A DNA stretch of 64,000 bases from Arenibacter certesii DSM 19833 (GTDB lineage Bacteria > Bacteroidota > Bacteroidia > Flavobacteriales > Flavobacteriaceae), in assembly GCF_000429545.1 (NCBI RefSeq), contig NZ_AUCB01000007.1:1-64000 (forward strand), written 5' to 3'. Numbering within the stretch: the first letter of the stretch is position 1; every line of letters starts with the position of its first letter. The notes under the pieces are model-generated. The model was not told the DNA's origin. It saw only the letters and a list, made by a program, of their open reading frames with translations, and did no database searches. Positions 24,980-34,886 of the stretch are shown here, one piece after another. The position numbers were made by a program, and so were the translations under genes.

Positions 24980-26920
24980 TTACTTTAGACCAAACAGTTC
25001 GTTGTAATTTAGGATTATTATATTGGTTCTTTCATTTCTGTTATGCAACATTTCTAAACAAAACACCCCATTTTTACAATTGTTCAACAATTGCTCTTCC
25101 CCATATCCTACTGATTCTATAATGTTATTTTCAGGAACTCCTTCTTGCATCAAATAATCTTTAATGGCATCGGATCTCCTATTTGAAAGATTAATATTGT
25201 AGCGATTACTTCCCCTACTGTCTGTATGCGACTCTATTTTTAATTGTAGTTCTGGAAAACTATTTATAGCAGCAACAACTTTATCCAATTCTCTGCTTAT
25301 TTCTGGTGTTACATTATATTTACCTTTATTAAAGAAGAACTTATTAAGTTTTATCACATTTTGTTCTTCATGCTCGGTAACGATATCATCAATAGAGACC
25401 ATTTCTAAATTGAACTTGGCTGTATCGACAGTGTCTAATGAAGCAGCATCAAACTGCTGTTTATACGTAGAATACCGCTCTTTTATTGCTTTAAGGATAA
25501 CATTATCTCTCCATGGTATTTCCAATTCATAATTTCCATCCCTATCTGCAATTACTTCTTTAATAATAGTCCCCTCATTATCCAATAAGCTAATTACAGC
25601 TCCATCAATTCCAACGCCATCATTGGGTTTTTTAATCGCTCCCTTTAATGCCAACGTCTTTAGACCAGGTTTTTCATCCATATGAAATCCGTAGATATCA
25701 TCATTCCCTTTTCCCCCAGATCTATTTGAGGCAAAATACCCCACGAATCCTTTAGATTCATCCAATTTTATAATCATACCAAAATCGTCTTCAGCAGAAT
25801 TTATTGCAGACCCCAGATTCACGGGAATACTAAAGTTGTCGTTTTCCTGTAAATTCGACCTATATATGTCCATCCCCCCTAAACCATAAAATACATCCGA
25901 CGCAAAATAGAGCGTATTATCAAAAATAAAAGGTGCAATTTCATTTCCAGGAGTATTAATCCTTGGTCCTAAATTTACAGGAGAAGACATAATTATTCCA
26001 TTATTAGTGTGTACATAATAAAGATCGGTTCCCCCGTAGCTATCGTCAAAATTAGCCGCAAAAAAGAGTCTACCTGTAGCCCCCTCATAAAAAGGATAAT
26101 GAAAAGAAGTATCTAAATCCCTAAGAATATATGTGTGTGAATCTACTCCACTACTCATACCGATGGACATGGCATTTTTTCCTTTATCACTAAAAAGTAA
26201 TTGCTCGCCATCTGCATTGGATAGACTGTAAAAAATACGATCTAATTCCGCAGCGTAATAAGGGGTAGACTTATGAAATGGAGAGTCCATTAGTCCTTCA
26301 AATTCCTTAACGGCGTTCAAATCCCCTTTAGAATCCACCTCAGCTTCATATATATTAAAAAAAGCCTCTCCAGATGGGTTGTATACCTTCTTGGAGCCTC
26401 GTGGCCGCCCACTGGAGAACAATACCTTATCATAAAAAAAAGCGGGGGAGAAATCGCCCTGACTACTATTAGCGCTTACATTGAAAAGCCCATAATTAGG
26501 TGCTGGTTTTGATTTGGATTGAAGAAGTTCATAATTAAACTCTGCATTTTCCAAAAGCTCCCCTGAAAACACGCTATTATTATCACTCAAAAACGTTTTC
26601 ACCTCCTCCATGCCCGAAGTTTTGGCGATGGATTGCAGCAACCTATTAAAATGACTTGGGGACATAATGGTGTCCTTCTTAAAAATATCCACATAGATCT
26701 TAGCAGCATTTTTATAATTGCTCATCCTTAAATAAGAATCTGCCAGATTTAGGTACTGTTGATTGGTAAGTGCTCCTTTTATCTGTTCCTTTTGATATTC
26801 TTCTATGGCAGTCCTATAGGAATACTCAAAAAATGCAATATCACCCTTAGAACGCTTTTGCTGAGCAAAGCATAGGGAAGGAATAAATAATAACAGTAGA
26901 TATAAGTTACTGAATCTCAT
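24980..26920 (-). CDS. OmpA-family protein with TPR and PD40 repeats (T9SS-associated)
   Basis: The 646-residue protein has a signal peptide (about 1-19), N-terminal TPR-like helices (about 25-130) and a PD40/WD40-like propeller (about 150-420). A carboxypeptidase-regulatory-like domain follows (about 425-500), then a C-terminal OmpA peptidoglycan-binding domain (about 530-646, HTDSRGSNRYNINLSNRRS). This is the architecture of PorE-like proteins that anchor type IX secretion partners to the cell wall. It starts 19 bp after the PorP/SprF gene and is the third gene of the adhesin operon. Confidence 0.92.
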   Translation of the reverse strand: MRFSNLYLLLLFIPSLCFAQQKRSKGDIAFFEYSYRTAIEEYQKEQIKGALTNQQYLNLADSYLRMSNYKNAAKIYVDIFKKDTIMSPSHFNRLLQSIAKTSGMEEVKTFLSDNNSVFSGELLENAEFNYELLQSKSKPAPNYGLFNVSANSSQGDFSPAFFYDKVLFSSGRPRGSKKVYNPSGEAFFNIYEAEVDSKGDLNAVKEFEGLMDSPFHKSTPYYAAELDRIFYSLSNADGEQLLFSDKGKNAMSIGMSSGVDSHTYILRDLDTSFHYPFYEGATGRLFFAANFDDSYGGTDLYYVHTNNGIIMSSPVNLGPRINTPGNEIAPFIFDNTLYFASDVFYGLGGMDIYRSNLQENDNFSIPVNLGSAINSAEDDFGMIIKLDESKGFVGYFASNRSGGKGNDDIYGFHMDEKPGLKTLALKGAIKKPNDGVGIDGAVISLLDNEGTIIKEVIADRDGNYELEIPWRDNVILKAIKERYSTYKQQFDAASLDTVDTAKFNLEMVSIDDIVTEHEEQNVIKLNKFFFNKGKYNVTPEISRELDKVVAAINSFPELQLKIESHTDSRGSNRYNINLSNRRSDAIKDYLMQEGVPENNIIESVGYGEEQLLNNCKNGVFCLEMLHNRNERTNIIILNYNELFGLK

Positions 26921-26939
26921 GACACTATATTATATAATT

Positions 26940-27941
26940 TTAGAAAAACCTTGGACTATCAATCTGCTTTGGCTTTCCTTTTGATTTATTATCCTCATCT
27001 TCCTCGGAATTTAAGCTACTTTTACCAATATAAAATTTCAAGATTACCTCGTGCGAGCCTTGACTGTATTCCCCTAAATTAGTGGTATTATAATCATAGG
27101 AATAACCTAAGAAGATAGTGTTGGATATTTGTAGTCCAGCAAGTCCGCTTAATGCATTGTCCCATCTGTAAGAGGCCCCCACGGTAACTATATCACTAAT
27201 TAAAAAATTGGTAGAGAGATTTACGTTCAAGGGAGCACCTTTTAAATGATTGATTAAAAATGCCGGTTTAAATTTTAAATTTTCGGAGAGGTCAAAAACA
27301 TAACCTCCAATGAAATTAAATTGCACCTTATCTTCCACTATATTAGCAACTTCATCAGCATAGATACCTTCCGTAAGGAAATTAGGTATAGACCAACCCA
27401 GATACCAGTTTTGTTGATACATGAACATACCTGCTCCAATGGTTGGATAAAATTTATTAAACGTATCTTGTCCATTCAAAAGGGGTTCGTTAGGGTTTTG
27501 AAAGTTTCCTTTACTATAGTCAACATCTAACAGAGATCCCCCAGCATCTATTCCAAAAGACAGTTTAGTATTCTCTGAGAGTTTTACCTGAAATGAATAG
27601 GCTAAATCTATATAGGTTTGGGAAGTTGGCCCTAGTTGATCGCTTACTACATTAAACCCTAATCCTTGTTTTTTATTAGCAAAAGGAAGGTTTGCCCCTA
27701 GCCTGAGCGTTTTTGGAGACCCTGGAATCCCGGTCCACTGCACCCTATATAGTCCCGAAATGTCTGGCCTTTCCACCGTGCCAACATAAGCGGGGTTAAA
27801 ACTTCCAATATTGTACATATATTGAGTGTACTGGGGCTCTTTCTGCCCGTATGCCATTAGCGTTGCCAACAACAAAAACACAGCGCACAATCGCTTACAA
27901 TTTCTTAAATTATAAAATCTGTAATGCATAGTCTTTTTCAT
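26940..27941 (-). CDS. PorP/SprF family outer membrane protein
   Basis: The 333-residue protein opens with a signal peptide ending MAYGQKEPQ and the family hallmark YTQYMYNIGSFNPAYVG, followed by an outer membrane barrel. PorP/SprF proteins help the type IX secretion system deliver and anchor a dedicated large adhesin. Its ATG overlaps the TGA of the adhesin gene (ATGA at 27941-27938), so translation is probably coupled and the two proteins very likely work as a pair. A flexible acidic/basic tail (EEDEDNKSKGKPK) ends the protein. Confidence 0.94.
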   Translation of the reverse strand: MKKTMHYRFYNLRNCKRLCAVFLLLATLMAYGQKEPQYTQYMYNIGSFNPAYVGTVERPDISGLYRVQWTGIPGSPKTLRLGANLPFANKKQGLGFNVVSDQLGPTSQTYIDLAYSFQVKLSENTKLSFGIDAGGSLLDVDYSKGNFQNPNEPLLNGQDTFNKFYPTIGAGMFMYQQNWYLGWSIPNFLTEGIYADEVANIVEDKVQFNFIGGYVFDLSENLKFKPAFLINHLKGAPLNVNLSTNFLISDIVTVGASYRWDNALSGLAGLQISNTIFLGYSYDYNTTNLGEYSQGSHEVILKFYIGKSSLNSEEDEDNKSKGKPKQIDSPRFF

Positions 27942-30900
27942 CTAATGATTTGGATCCAACCTTTTTTAATAGCTGTTCCATCACCTAGGTCGAGGATATA
28001 AAAATAAGTTCCTTTTGGCAAATCTCCCTTTTTCCCTGTTCCCCTCCAATTATTTCTATATCTACTTGTCGCAAAAACTTCATTACCATAACGATCAAAG
28101 ATCTGAAGCCTATTTTTGGGATAATCTTCAATACAATTTATATGAAGGTGGTCATTATTCCCGTCTCCATTAGGGGATATTAAATTGAAAAGAAATCCGC
28201 AGTCTTCGGGAGTCACCTCTCCTACGGCAACCGTAACGGCAGCAGAATTATTTTTAGGATTTCCGTCCTCCGGAAAACTATCTACGAGGGTGGCTACATT
28301 TGTAAACCTACCCTCCTGTGGTACAGCTACGACAATCGTGAGGGTCTGCACCTCTTTTTCCATCATCTCTTCCAATTCCCAGAGGCCACTTAGTTCATCA
28401 TACACTCCTGCAGATGTAGTACTACTTATGTACTGAAAGCCATGGCTAGAATCTATAAGATCATTAACCTGTATATCCGTTACCATAATAGTACTTAAGT
28501 TGGTTAGGGTTATGGTAAAAGTGATTTCATCCCCTATACCTGGGTTTTTCCGATTCACCTTCTTCTTTATTTCTAGGTCTACAATACAGTTTGCAGCATC
28601 TATATTAGGATAACATGCATCCAAGGCATCTATAATTCCATCGCCATTGGTATCTATGGGATTGTTTAGATCTGGACCAACCTCCTCTCCGTCTGGAATG
28701 CCATCTCCATCCGTATCTGGGTTAAAGGGATCTGTTCCCAGGACATTTTCGTCTCTGTCAAAAATACCGTCCCCATCACTATCTACAAAGCAATTGCCTA
28801 CTGAAATAGTTACTTCCACACTTACCTCCTCACAAGGTGCAACCGCTGTATCAGTAGTAAATTTAAAGGTATATTCTCCTATGGAGGCGCCTTCAAAATT
28901 CACCTTATTATCTGCACCTATAGTGACCGCTCCGGGAGGAGTCCCTACTATGCTCCACTGTCCAGTTGCTACTCCACTTATCCGAGTGTCGTCTAAATCT
29001 ACAACAGTTGCTCCCTCCCCTATTATATTACAGGCAACCGTATTCTCTGTAGTACCCACCTTAACAGGTTCTTGCACGGTAACTGTTACCGGAACGCGGT
29101 CTGTGGTACATCCGTTGCCAGTAGCTTCTACGTAATATACTGTTGTAGTATCATTACGAGGAGTGGTAAAGCTACTCCCTTCTCCAATTGGATCTATGGC
29201 TGTTTCTGAAGCATACCAAAAAAGACTACCGTTATCGGAGGCAGAGGCCGTAATAGTTGCTCGACCCCGACCGCAAATGGACGTACCTTCAGTATCCAAA
29301 ATTTCTGGAGGAATATTCCTTACGAGCGTGACTTCTAAGGGCGGACTTACGCAACCTGTTCCCTTATTGTAAAGATAACCATAAAACGAAGCTGCAAAAT
29401 CTACAATACTACTTTTTCTCCTCGCCCCTACATTGGAAAAGTCATCGCTACTACTCCACACTAATTCATAACCCGCTGGAATGGGAGTAGTTGTATACTC
29501 ATTTAAATCCTGATTAAAATCGGAACAGAAAATAGTAGATACATCGGTATTTATCAATGGGGCCTCTATACAGTTATCGTTATCTGTTATGGTCCCTTGC
29601 CCGCGATTTTTTATAATTTTGGCAAGGCCTGTAGCATTCACTAAATTAACGTAAAACGTTTTGGTTCCTTCGGCTACATCATCATCTATTATAGGAATAT
29701 TAATAATTTTCTCCTCCCCCTTAAACCCTACAAAAACAAGGTTTCCGGATCTACTTAGGTAATCGCTTCCTGCAATTGCAGTGTTGTCCGAAGTGGTGTA
29801 AGTGACAATGGTCCCCAATAACACGGCAGCATTTAGGGTTACGGTAAATTTTGCTACCCCAGCACTTTCTTCAACCACTACATCGTTTATAGAAACTCCA
29901 GCAACATCATCATTGGCAATATTTACAGTGGCTTTATTGGGAAACCCAACACTATATCCCGCATCCGGTAGAAGGGTAACTTCTACAGTTTCGAAATCCG
30001 CTTCTACTAAGTCATCATTAATTGGTGTTACGGTTATAGTACTTTCAAATTCGTTATTGGGTATAGAAACAGTTCTAGAAAGGGCAATATAATCGTCTCC
30101 TTCCGTAGCCGTACCTTTTACATCATAGTTTATAACGATAGGTCCTCCAGAAGTGTTTGTCGTATTTAAAGAAACTGTAAAAGTTCCCGATTTTAAAGGG
30201 TTTTCTGACGCATCTTCATCTGTTGCAAGAATAGTTGCGATATAACTATCATCGTTTAGTATGGTCCCAATGGACTTGTCTTTGCCGTCTTCAAAAACAT
30301 AATTTAAAGGGGGAGCAGTGAGCGTTAATGTAAAAGTCTCATCTTTTTCTACTGTAAAGTCACCTTGGACCTCTATTGTTATAATTGCCGTTTGAGAGCC
30401 CGCAGGAAATGTAACTACACCATTAGGAAAAAAGCCTCCAACAAAATCGGCACCATTAACCGGATTCTTACCACTTGGCGAAACACTATAACTTATATCC
30501 ACTTCATCATTGGCATTCCCAGTACGAGTTACTGTAAAATTAAATTCAGTTACTTCTTCATCGCCTTCTTCAAGGCTTACACTTTTCACTATAGATATTA
30601 CATTAACATCATCATTCTGAATAGTTCCCTGTGCTGTGGTTTTTGCACCCAGCTCATATCCTGTACTAGGATCACTAAGGGTTACAATAAAAGTTTCATT
30701 GGGCTCCACATCGGCATCTCCCTTAACCTCAATTTCAATTGTTGCACTAGAAGAACCGGCTGGAAAATTCACATTCCCCGCTGGGAGGGAGTTTCCAACG
30801 AAATCTGCCTTAGTAGCAGGGTTAGTCCCTGTACCGGTTACCTTATATTTTGCAGTAGCAGCAGCAGTATTATCTCCAGTTCGGTTTGCGGTAAACGCAA

Positions 30901-32815
30901 AAACCGAAGTCCCGGAATTACCCTCTGGAAGAACCACATTCGCTGCCATGGTCATCTTTTCCAAATCATCGTTTACGATAGTACCCTGAGCAGTGGCCTT
31001 ACCTAACACATAACCACTACTAAGCCCACTTAGAGTCACGTTAAAATTTTCATCTGGCTCCACATCCGTATCACCCTTCACGTTTATCGTAAAGGTAGTA
31101 GTAGCAGCCCCAGGCGCAAAATTTACTGGTCCTGTAGGAAATGTGTTATTAGGAAAATCCGCCGTATGGGCAGAATTGGTAGATCCGGCAGATACGGTAT
31201 AGGTAGCACTTGCCCCAGAACTAGCATCCCCTGTGCGGCTTGCGGTAAAAGTAAAAGTGGTTGTTCCAGAATCCCCTTCCTCCGATACAACATTATCACC
31301 TATGCTGATTGTATTGCTATCATCGTTCAGAATTGTTCCAACCGCGGTAGTTGTTCCAATACTAGTATTCTTAGGATCAGAAAGGGTAAGCAGAAAAGTC
31401 TCATCAGGTTCGGCATCAAGGTCCCCTTTTACATTTATTGTGATTAACACCTCAGGAACCGCTACCTCAAACTCAACTGCCTCCTCAGGGAACCCTCCTC
31501 CTTCAAAATCCGCCGCATTGGCCGGATTGCTCCCAGTACCTGTTACCTTATATTTTGCACTGGCTAGCTCAGAGAGATCTCCAATTCGGTTAACCTTAAA
31601 CTGAAATGAAGTTAGCCCTGTATTCCCCTCATTTAAAGACACATCGGAAGCAAGTGAAATTTCACTATCATCATTTTCTATGGTTCCAATAGCTGTACCT
31701 ATTTCTATATTTGCATTTTCGGAATCGCTAAGATTTACCACAAAAGTTTCGTTGGCTTCATAATCTAAATCTCCTTTGACTTTTATGGTGATTGTCTTTT
31801 CTAGTTCATTCTTTTTAAAATCTACTTCCCCCTTCGGAAAAGTATCACCCTCAAAGTCCGCCTCATTAGCCTCATCCGTCCCACTGCCTATCACAGCATA
31901 TTTCACTTTTGCCTTATCAGAGACATCGCCTTTACGGTTAACTATAAACTTAAAATCCGATGTACCCGAATCACCCTCTAATTGGGAAACATTTCCGCCT
32001 AATGAGATCTCAGTATCATCATTTAAAATAGTATAGGTGGTGGAATTAGGAGTTATAATGGAATTGACATTCCCACTTATAGCGCCAATGTTCAATATGA
32101 TTTCTTCCGCATCTTCCACCGCATTATCATTAAGGATTGTGAGATCTAGCGGAAACGGCTCATTAACATAAGCGCCTGGAGGAATTGTAATTAGTTTATT
32201 ATTAAAGGAAAAATCGACGTCTTCCGTTGCAGTACTATTGCCATCTACTTCTATTGTAACGGAGGTAGAGACATCCACAACATCACCATTTACTATCAAA
32301 CCTGGCAAATTACCACCCACATTTTCAAAGTCTTCACTACTCACCGTTGAAAAGGCTACGGAAGCATCGTTGTCTTGGATCGTTATCGTTGTTGTATCTT
32401 GAATAAGACTTATGAACCCCTCATTAGCATTATCTACCTGAATAACTATTGTTTCAGGGCCTTCCACCAGTAAATCATCCTTTATTGTGATATCTACATT
32501 AACAAACGAATTTATTCCTGCTGTTAGTTCTACGGTAGCACCAAAATCTTCATAATCGTCTCCTAGTGTTGCGGTAGAGGAAGGTAATATTTTTAAGTCC
32601 ACCGTAGAATCCCCCACAAGAACACCTAAGCAGGAAACTCTAAATCGAGCAGGAGTCGGTCCATCCTCTGAACCATCGTTTACAGCAGAGATAGAAATAA
32701 TTTGCGCCTGTGCCAACGCTCCAAATAGTAATAAAGATATAAGCAAAGACCACATAGATAGGCCTTTAATCATTTTAGGAAGGAAAGTTGCTCTCAATAG
32801 GGTATCCATTTTCAT
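27938..32815 (-). CDS. Giant Calx-beta adhesin with type B T9SS sorting domain
   Basis: From the preferred start the protein has about 1625 residues. A long signal peptide ends LLLFGALAQAQ. About nine Calx-beta-like repeats follow (many with the pattern LEGDSGTSxFxF and a terminal GTIxNDD), then Ig/PKD-like regions and a thrombospondin type 3 calcium-binding stretch (DSDGDGIFDRDE). A DUF11 domain precedes the C-terminal gliding-motility CHU_C domain (LISPNGDGNND to KKGWIQIIR). It is probably a calcium-dependent surface adhesin exported by the type IX system. A TTG at 32878 would extend it by 21 residues that do not look like a signal peptide; ATG at 32815 or 32809 is better. Confidence 0.92.
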   Translation of the reverse strand: MKMDTLLRATFLPKMIKGLSMWSLLISLLLFGALAQAQIISISAVNDGSEDGPTPARFRVSCLGVLVGDSTVDLKILPSSTATLGDDYEDFGATVELTAGINSFVNVDITIKDDLLVEGPETIVIQVDNANEGFISLIQDTTTITIQDNDASVAFSTVSSEDFENVGGNLPGLIVNGDVVDVSTSVTIEVDGNSTATEDVDFSFNNKLITIPPGAYVNEPFPLDLTILNDNAVEDAEEIILNIGAISGNVNSIITPNSTTYTILNDDTEISLGGNVSQLEGDSGTSDFKFIVNRKGDVSDKAKVKYAVIGSGTDEANEADFEGDTFPKGEVDFKKNELEKTITIKVKGDLDYEANETFVVNLSDSENANIEIGTAIGTIENDDSEISLASDVSLNEGNTGLTSFQFKVNRIGDLSELASAKYKVTGTGSNPANAADFEGGGFPEEAVEFEVAVPEVLITINVKGDLDAEPDETFLLTLSDPKNTSIGTTTAVGTILNDDSNTISIGDNVVSEEGDSGTTTFTFTASRTGDASSGASATYTVSAGSTNSAHTADFPNNTFPTGPVNFAPGAATTTFTINVKGDTDVEPDENFNVTLSGLSSGYVLGKATAQGTIVNDDLEKMTMAANVVLPEGNSGTSVFAFTANRTGDNTAAATAKYKVTGTGTNPATKADFVGNSLPAGNVNFPAGSSSATIEIEVKGDADVEPNETFIVTLSDPSTGYELGAKTTAQGTIQNDDVNVISIVKSVSLEEGDEEVTEFNFTVTRTGNANDEVDISYSVSPSGKNPVNGADFVGGFFPNGVVTFPAGSQTAIITIEVQGDFTVEKDETFTLTLTAPPLNYVFEDGKDKSIGTILNDDSYIATILATDEDASENPLKSGTFTVSLNTTNTSGGPIVINYDVKGTATEGDDYIALSRTVSIPNNEFESTITVTPINDDLVEADFETVEVTLLPDAGYSVGFPNKATVNIANDDVAGVSINDVVVEESAGVAKFTVTLNAAVLLGTIVTYTTSDNTAIAGSDYLSRSGNLVFVGFKGEEKIINIPIIDDDVAEGTKTFYVNLVNATGLAKIIKNRGQGTITDNDNCIEAPLINTDVSTIFCSDFNQDLNEYTTTPIPAGYELVWSSSDDFSNVGARRKSSIVDFAASFYGYLYNKGTGCVSPPLEVTLVRNIPPEILDTEGTSICGRGRATITASASDNGSLFWYASETAIDPIGEGSSFTTPRNDTTTVYYVEATGNGCTTDRVPVTVTVQEPVKVGTTENTVACNIIGEGATVVDLDDTRISGVATGQWSIVGTPPGAVTIGADNKVNFEGASIGEYTFKFTTDTAVAPCEEVSVEVTISVGNCFVDSDGDGIFDRDENVLGTDPFNPDTDGDGIPDGEEVGPDLNNPIDTNGDGIIDALDACYPNIDAANCIVDLEIKKKVNRKNPGIGDEITFTITLTNLSTIMVTDIQVNDLIDSSHGFQYISSTTSAGVYDELSGLWELEEMMEKEVQTLTIVVAVPQEGRFTNVATLVDSFPEDGNPKNNSAAVTVAVGEVTPEDCGFLFNLISPNGDGNNDHLHINCIEDYPKNRLQIFDRYGNEVFATSRYRNNWRGTGKKGDLPKGTYFYILDLGDGTAIKKGWIQIIR

Positions 32816-32983
32816 AATTGATAATCTCTGTAAACAAATCCGAACATGATTGGTAATATCGCAGAAAGGGACTGTCAATATTACTAAAAAATAGCCCTCC
32901 CCCCTAACAAACTAGGGTTAAATAAGAAATTATCAGATGAACGGTAAATTACGGTTAGCTGTGGTCGTTCAAGCTTTTAATTA

Positions 32984-33039
32984 TAAGAGGCAAAGACAGA
33001 CCCATTAACTATATAGTAGTCGTCCATTCTTGCCTCTTA
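32984..33039. repeat. Perfect 10-bp inverted repeat enclosing a palindrome
   Basis: TAAGAGGCAA (32984-32993) and TTGCCTCTTA (33030-33039) are perfect inverted copies 36 nt apart, and the spacer holds the palindrome ACTATATAGT (33008-33017). It lies between the fabD stop and the adhesin start. It may terminate fabD transcription or bind a regulator of the adhesin operon. Confidence 0.45.
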
Positions 33040-33062
33040 GAATTATTATACTCAGTAAATTA

Positions 33063-33950
33063 TTATCCTTCTACATTGGCGGATTCTGTATGTGCATCAG
33101 GGTGAATTTTCTTAACCAATCCCTGCAAAACTTTACCTGGTCCAATTTCCGTAAACAGGGTTGCACCGTCGGCCACCATTTGTTGCACACTCTGCGTCCA
33201 TTTTACCGGAGCCGTAAGCTGCGCAATAAGGTTTTCTTTAATTTCTTGGGGATCCGTCACTCCCGTTGTGGTCACATTCTGATACACTGGGCAACTAGGT
33301 GTATTAAAAGTTGTGTTTTTTATAGCTTCAGCTAATTCTTCTCTTGCAGGCTCCATCAAAGGCGAATGAAAAGCACCTCCAACGGGAAGTACCAATGCTC
33401 TTTTTGCACCGGCTTCCTTCAATTTTTCACAAGCCTCTTCTACAGCGGCAAGTTCCCCAGAAATTACTAGTTGACCAGGGCAATTATAATTTGCAGGTAC
33501 TACAATACCGTCTATTTCCGAACAAATTTTCTCTACAACAGCATCTTCCAATCCTAGTACTGCAGCCATAGTACTTGGTTGCAATTCACACGCTTTTTGC
33601 ATTGCCAACGCTCGCTGTGACACCAATTTCAAGCCATCTTCAAAACTCAAGGTGCCGTTGGCCACCAAGGCTGAAAACTCACCCAAGGAATGGCCCGCGA
33701 CCATATCTGGCGCAAAACTATCCCCCATTATCTTACCTAAAATAACAGAATGTAAAAAAATGGCTGGTTGCGTCACCTTAGTTTCTTTTAAATCCTCTGG
33801 TGTTCCTTCGAACATCAAATCCGTAATGGAGAAACCTAAAATAGCGTTAGCCTTTTCGAACATCTCTTGTGCCAAGGGATAATTTTCGTAAAGATCCAAT
33901 CCCATACCTACAAATTGGGCTCCCTGCCCCGGAAATATATATGCTTTCAT
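33063..33950 (-). CDS. fabD: Malonyl-CoA:ACP transacylase
   Basis: FabD transfers malonyl groups from CoA to acyl carrier protein, supplying fatty acid synthesis. The 295-residue protein shows the start FPGQGAQFVGMG, nucleophile Ser88 in GHSLGEFSAL, His195 in GGAFHSPLM and the family end TEIGPGKVLQGL. It stands alone here, away from other fab genes. The last residues (HTESANVEG) form a short flexible tail. Confidence 0.96.
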   Translation of the reverse strand: MKAYIFPGQGAQFVGMGLDLYENYPLAQEMFEKANAILGFSITDLMFEGTPEDLKETKVTQPAIFLHSVILGKIMGDSFAPDMVAGHSLGEFSALVANGTLSFEDGLKLVSQRALAMQKACELQPSTMAAVLGLEDAVVEKICSEIDGIVVPANYNCPGQLVISGELAAVEEACEKLKEAGAKRALVLPVGGAFHSPLMEPAREELAEAIKNTTFNTPSCPVYQNVTTTGVTDPQEIKENLIAQLTAPVKWTQSVQQMVADGATLFTEIGPGKVLQGLVKKIHPDAHTESANVEG

Positions 33951-34182
33951 ATTCTAGTAATTTTAAATTTATATTATTAAAGTAAGTGCATCATTTAAAT
34001 GAGAACAACACCTACTCTATTTCAAATTTTAAGATGCAAAAATAAGATTATTTGACTTATTGTCCTTACCGATGGACTCTCAGTTAATGTAGGGTGGGTT
34101 TAAAAATGCCTATTAGCTTAGGGTAATCCCATGAGGCTAAGGAGGAACACTACCCGTATTTTTTACAGACCCAATTATAAAG

Positions 34183-34692
34183 CTACTCCTTAAACCAGTT
34201 AGAGTACTTCACATAACTATCGGCAATCCTATTAACCTCTCCTTCGCTTAATTCTATGCTAATATCTTTAATCTTTTTCGCTGGCATCCCCGCAAAAACG
34301 GTCCCCGATGGCACACGGGTTCCTTTTGTAACCACCGCTCCCGCTGCTATAATACTATTGCTTTCAACAACGCAATCATCCATTACAATACTCCCCATTC
34401 CAATTAACACATTGTCGTGAATCGTACAGCCGTGAACAATGGCGTTATGCCCTATGGAAACGTTGTCTCCTATTGTGGTAGGCGATTTAAGATATGTACC
34501 ATGGATTACCGCACCATCCTGCACATTAACCTTATTGCCCAGCTTTATATAATGTACATCTCCGCGGATTACTGCATTAAACCATACACTACATTGTTTT
34601 CCCATTGTAACATCGCCAACTATTGTGGCATTCTCGGCTATATAACAATCCTCTCCAATTTGTGGAGATTTCCCATTAACTGCTTTAATCAT
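34183..34692 (-). CDS. Gamma-class carbonic anhydrase family protein
   Basis: This is a left-handed beta-helix of hexapeptide repeats, trimeric in the family, with zinc bound between subunits. The three ligand histidines appear as DGAVIHG, then SIGHNAIVHG. From the chosen ATG at 34692 the protein has 169 residues and begins MIKAVNGKSPQIG, the typical start; the upstream frame to 34734 adds unlikely residues. Many members are active carbonic anhydrases, others have different roles, so activity is not certain. It is a single gene. Confidence 0.9.
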   Translation of the reverse strand: MIKAVNGKSPQIGEDCYIAENATIVGDVTMGKQCSVWFNAVIRGDVHYIKLGNKVNVQDGAVIHGTYLKSPTTIGDNVSIGHNAIVHGCTIHDNVLIGMGSIVMDDCVVESNSIIAAGAVVTKGTRVPSGTVFAGMPAKKIKDISIELSEGEVNRIADSYVKYSNWFKE

Positions 34693-34886
34693 ATTAGTTT
34701 TTTTAGTATCTCGATTTCCATCAGAAAAATTCAATTATAAATCTGCAGCTACACGCTAAAGCGATGGTATACCTCAGCCTTCCATACTATTTTTGATAGT
34801 ACAAAACTATTCAAAATAAGCTGTAGTTTTCTGTAGAGGGCGAAGAAAACCAAAATCCACAAAAAAGAGAAATGATAATAACGGTA

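Noticed and set aside
32816-32878. TTG-initiated extension of the adhesin
   Set aside because: The extra 21 residues are not signal-peptide-like; starts at 32815 or 32809 give a proper signal peptide.
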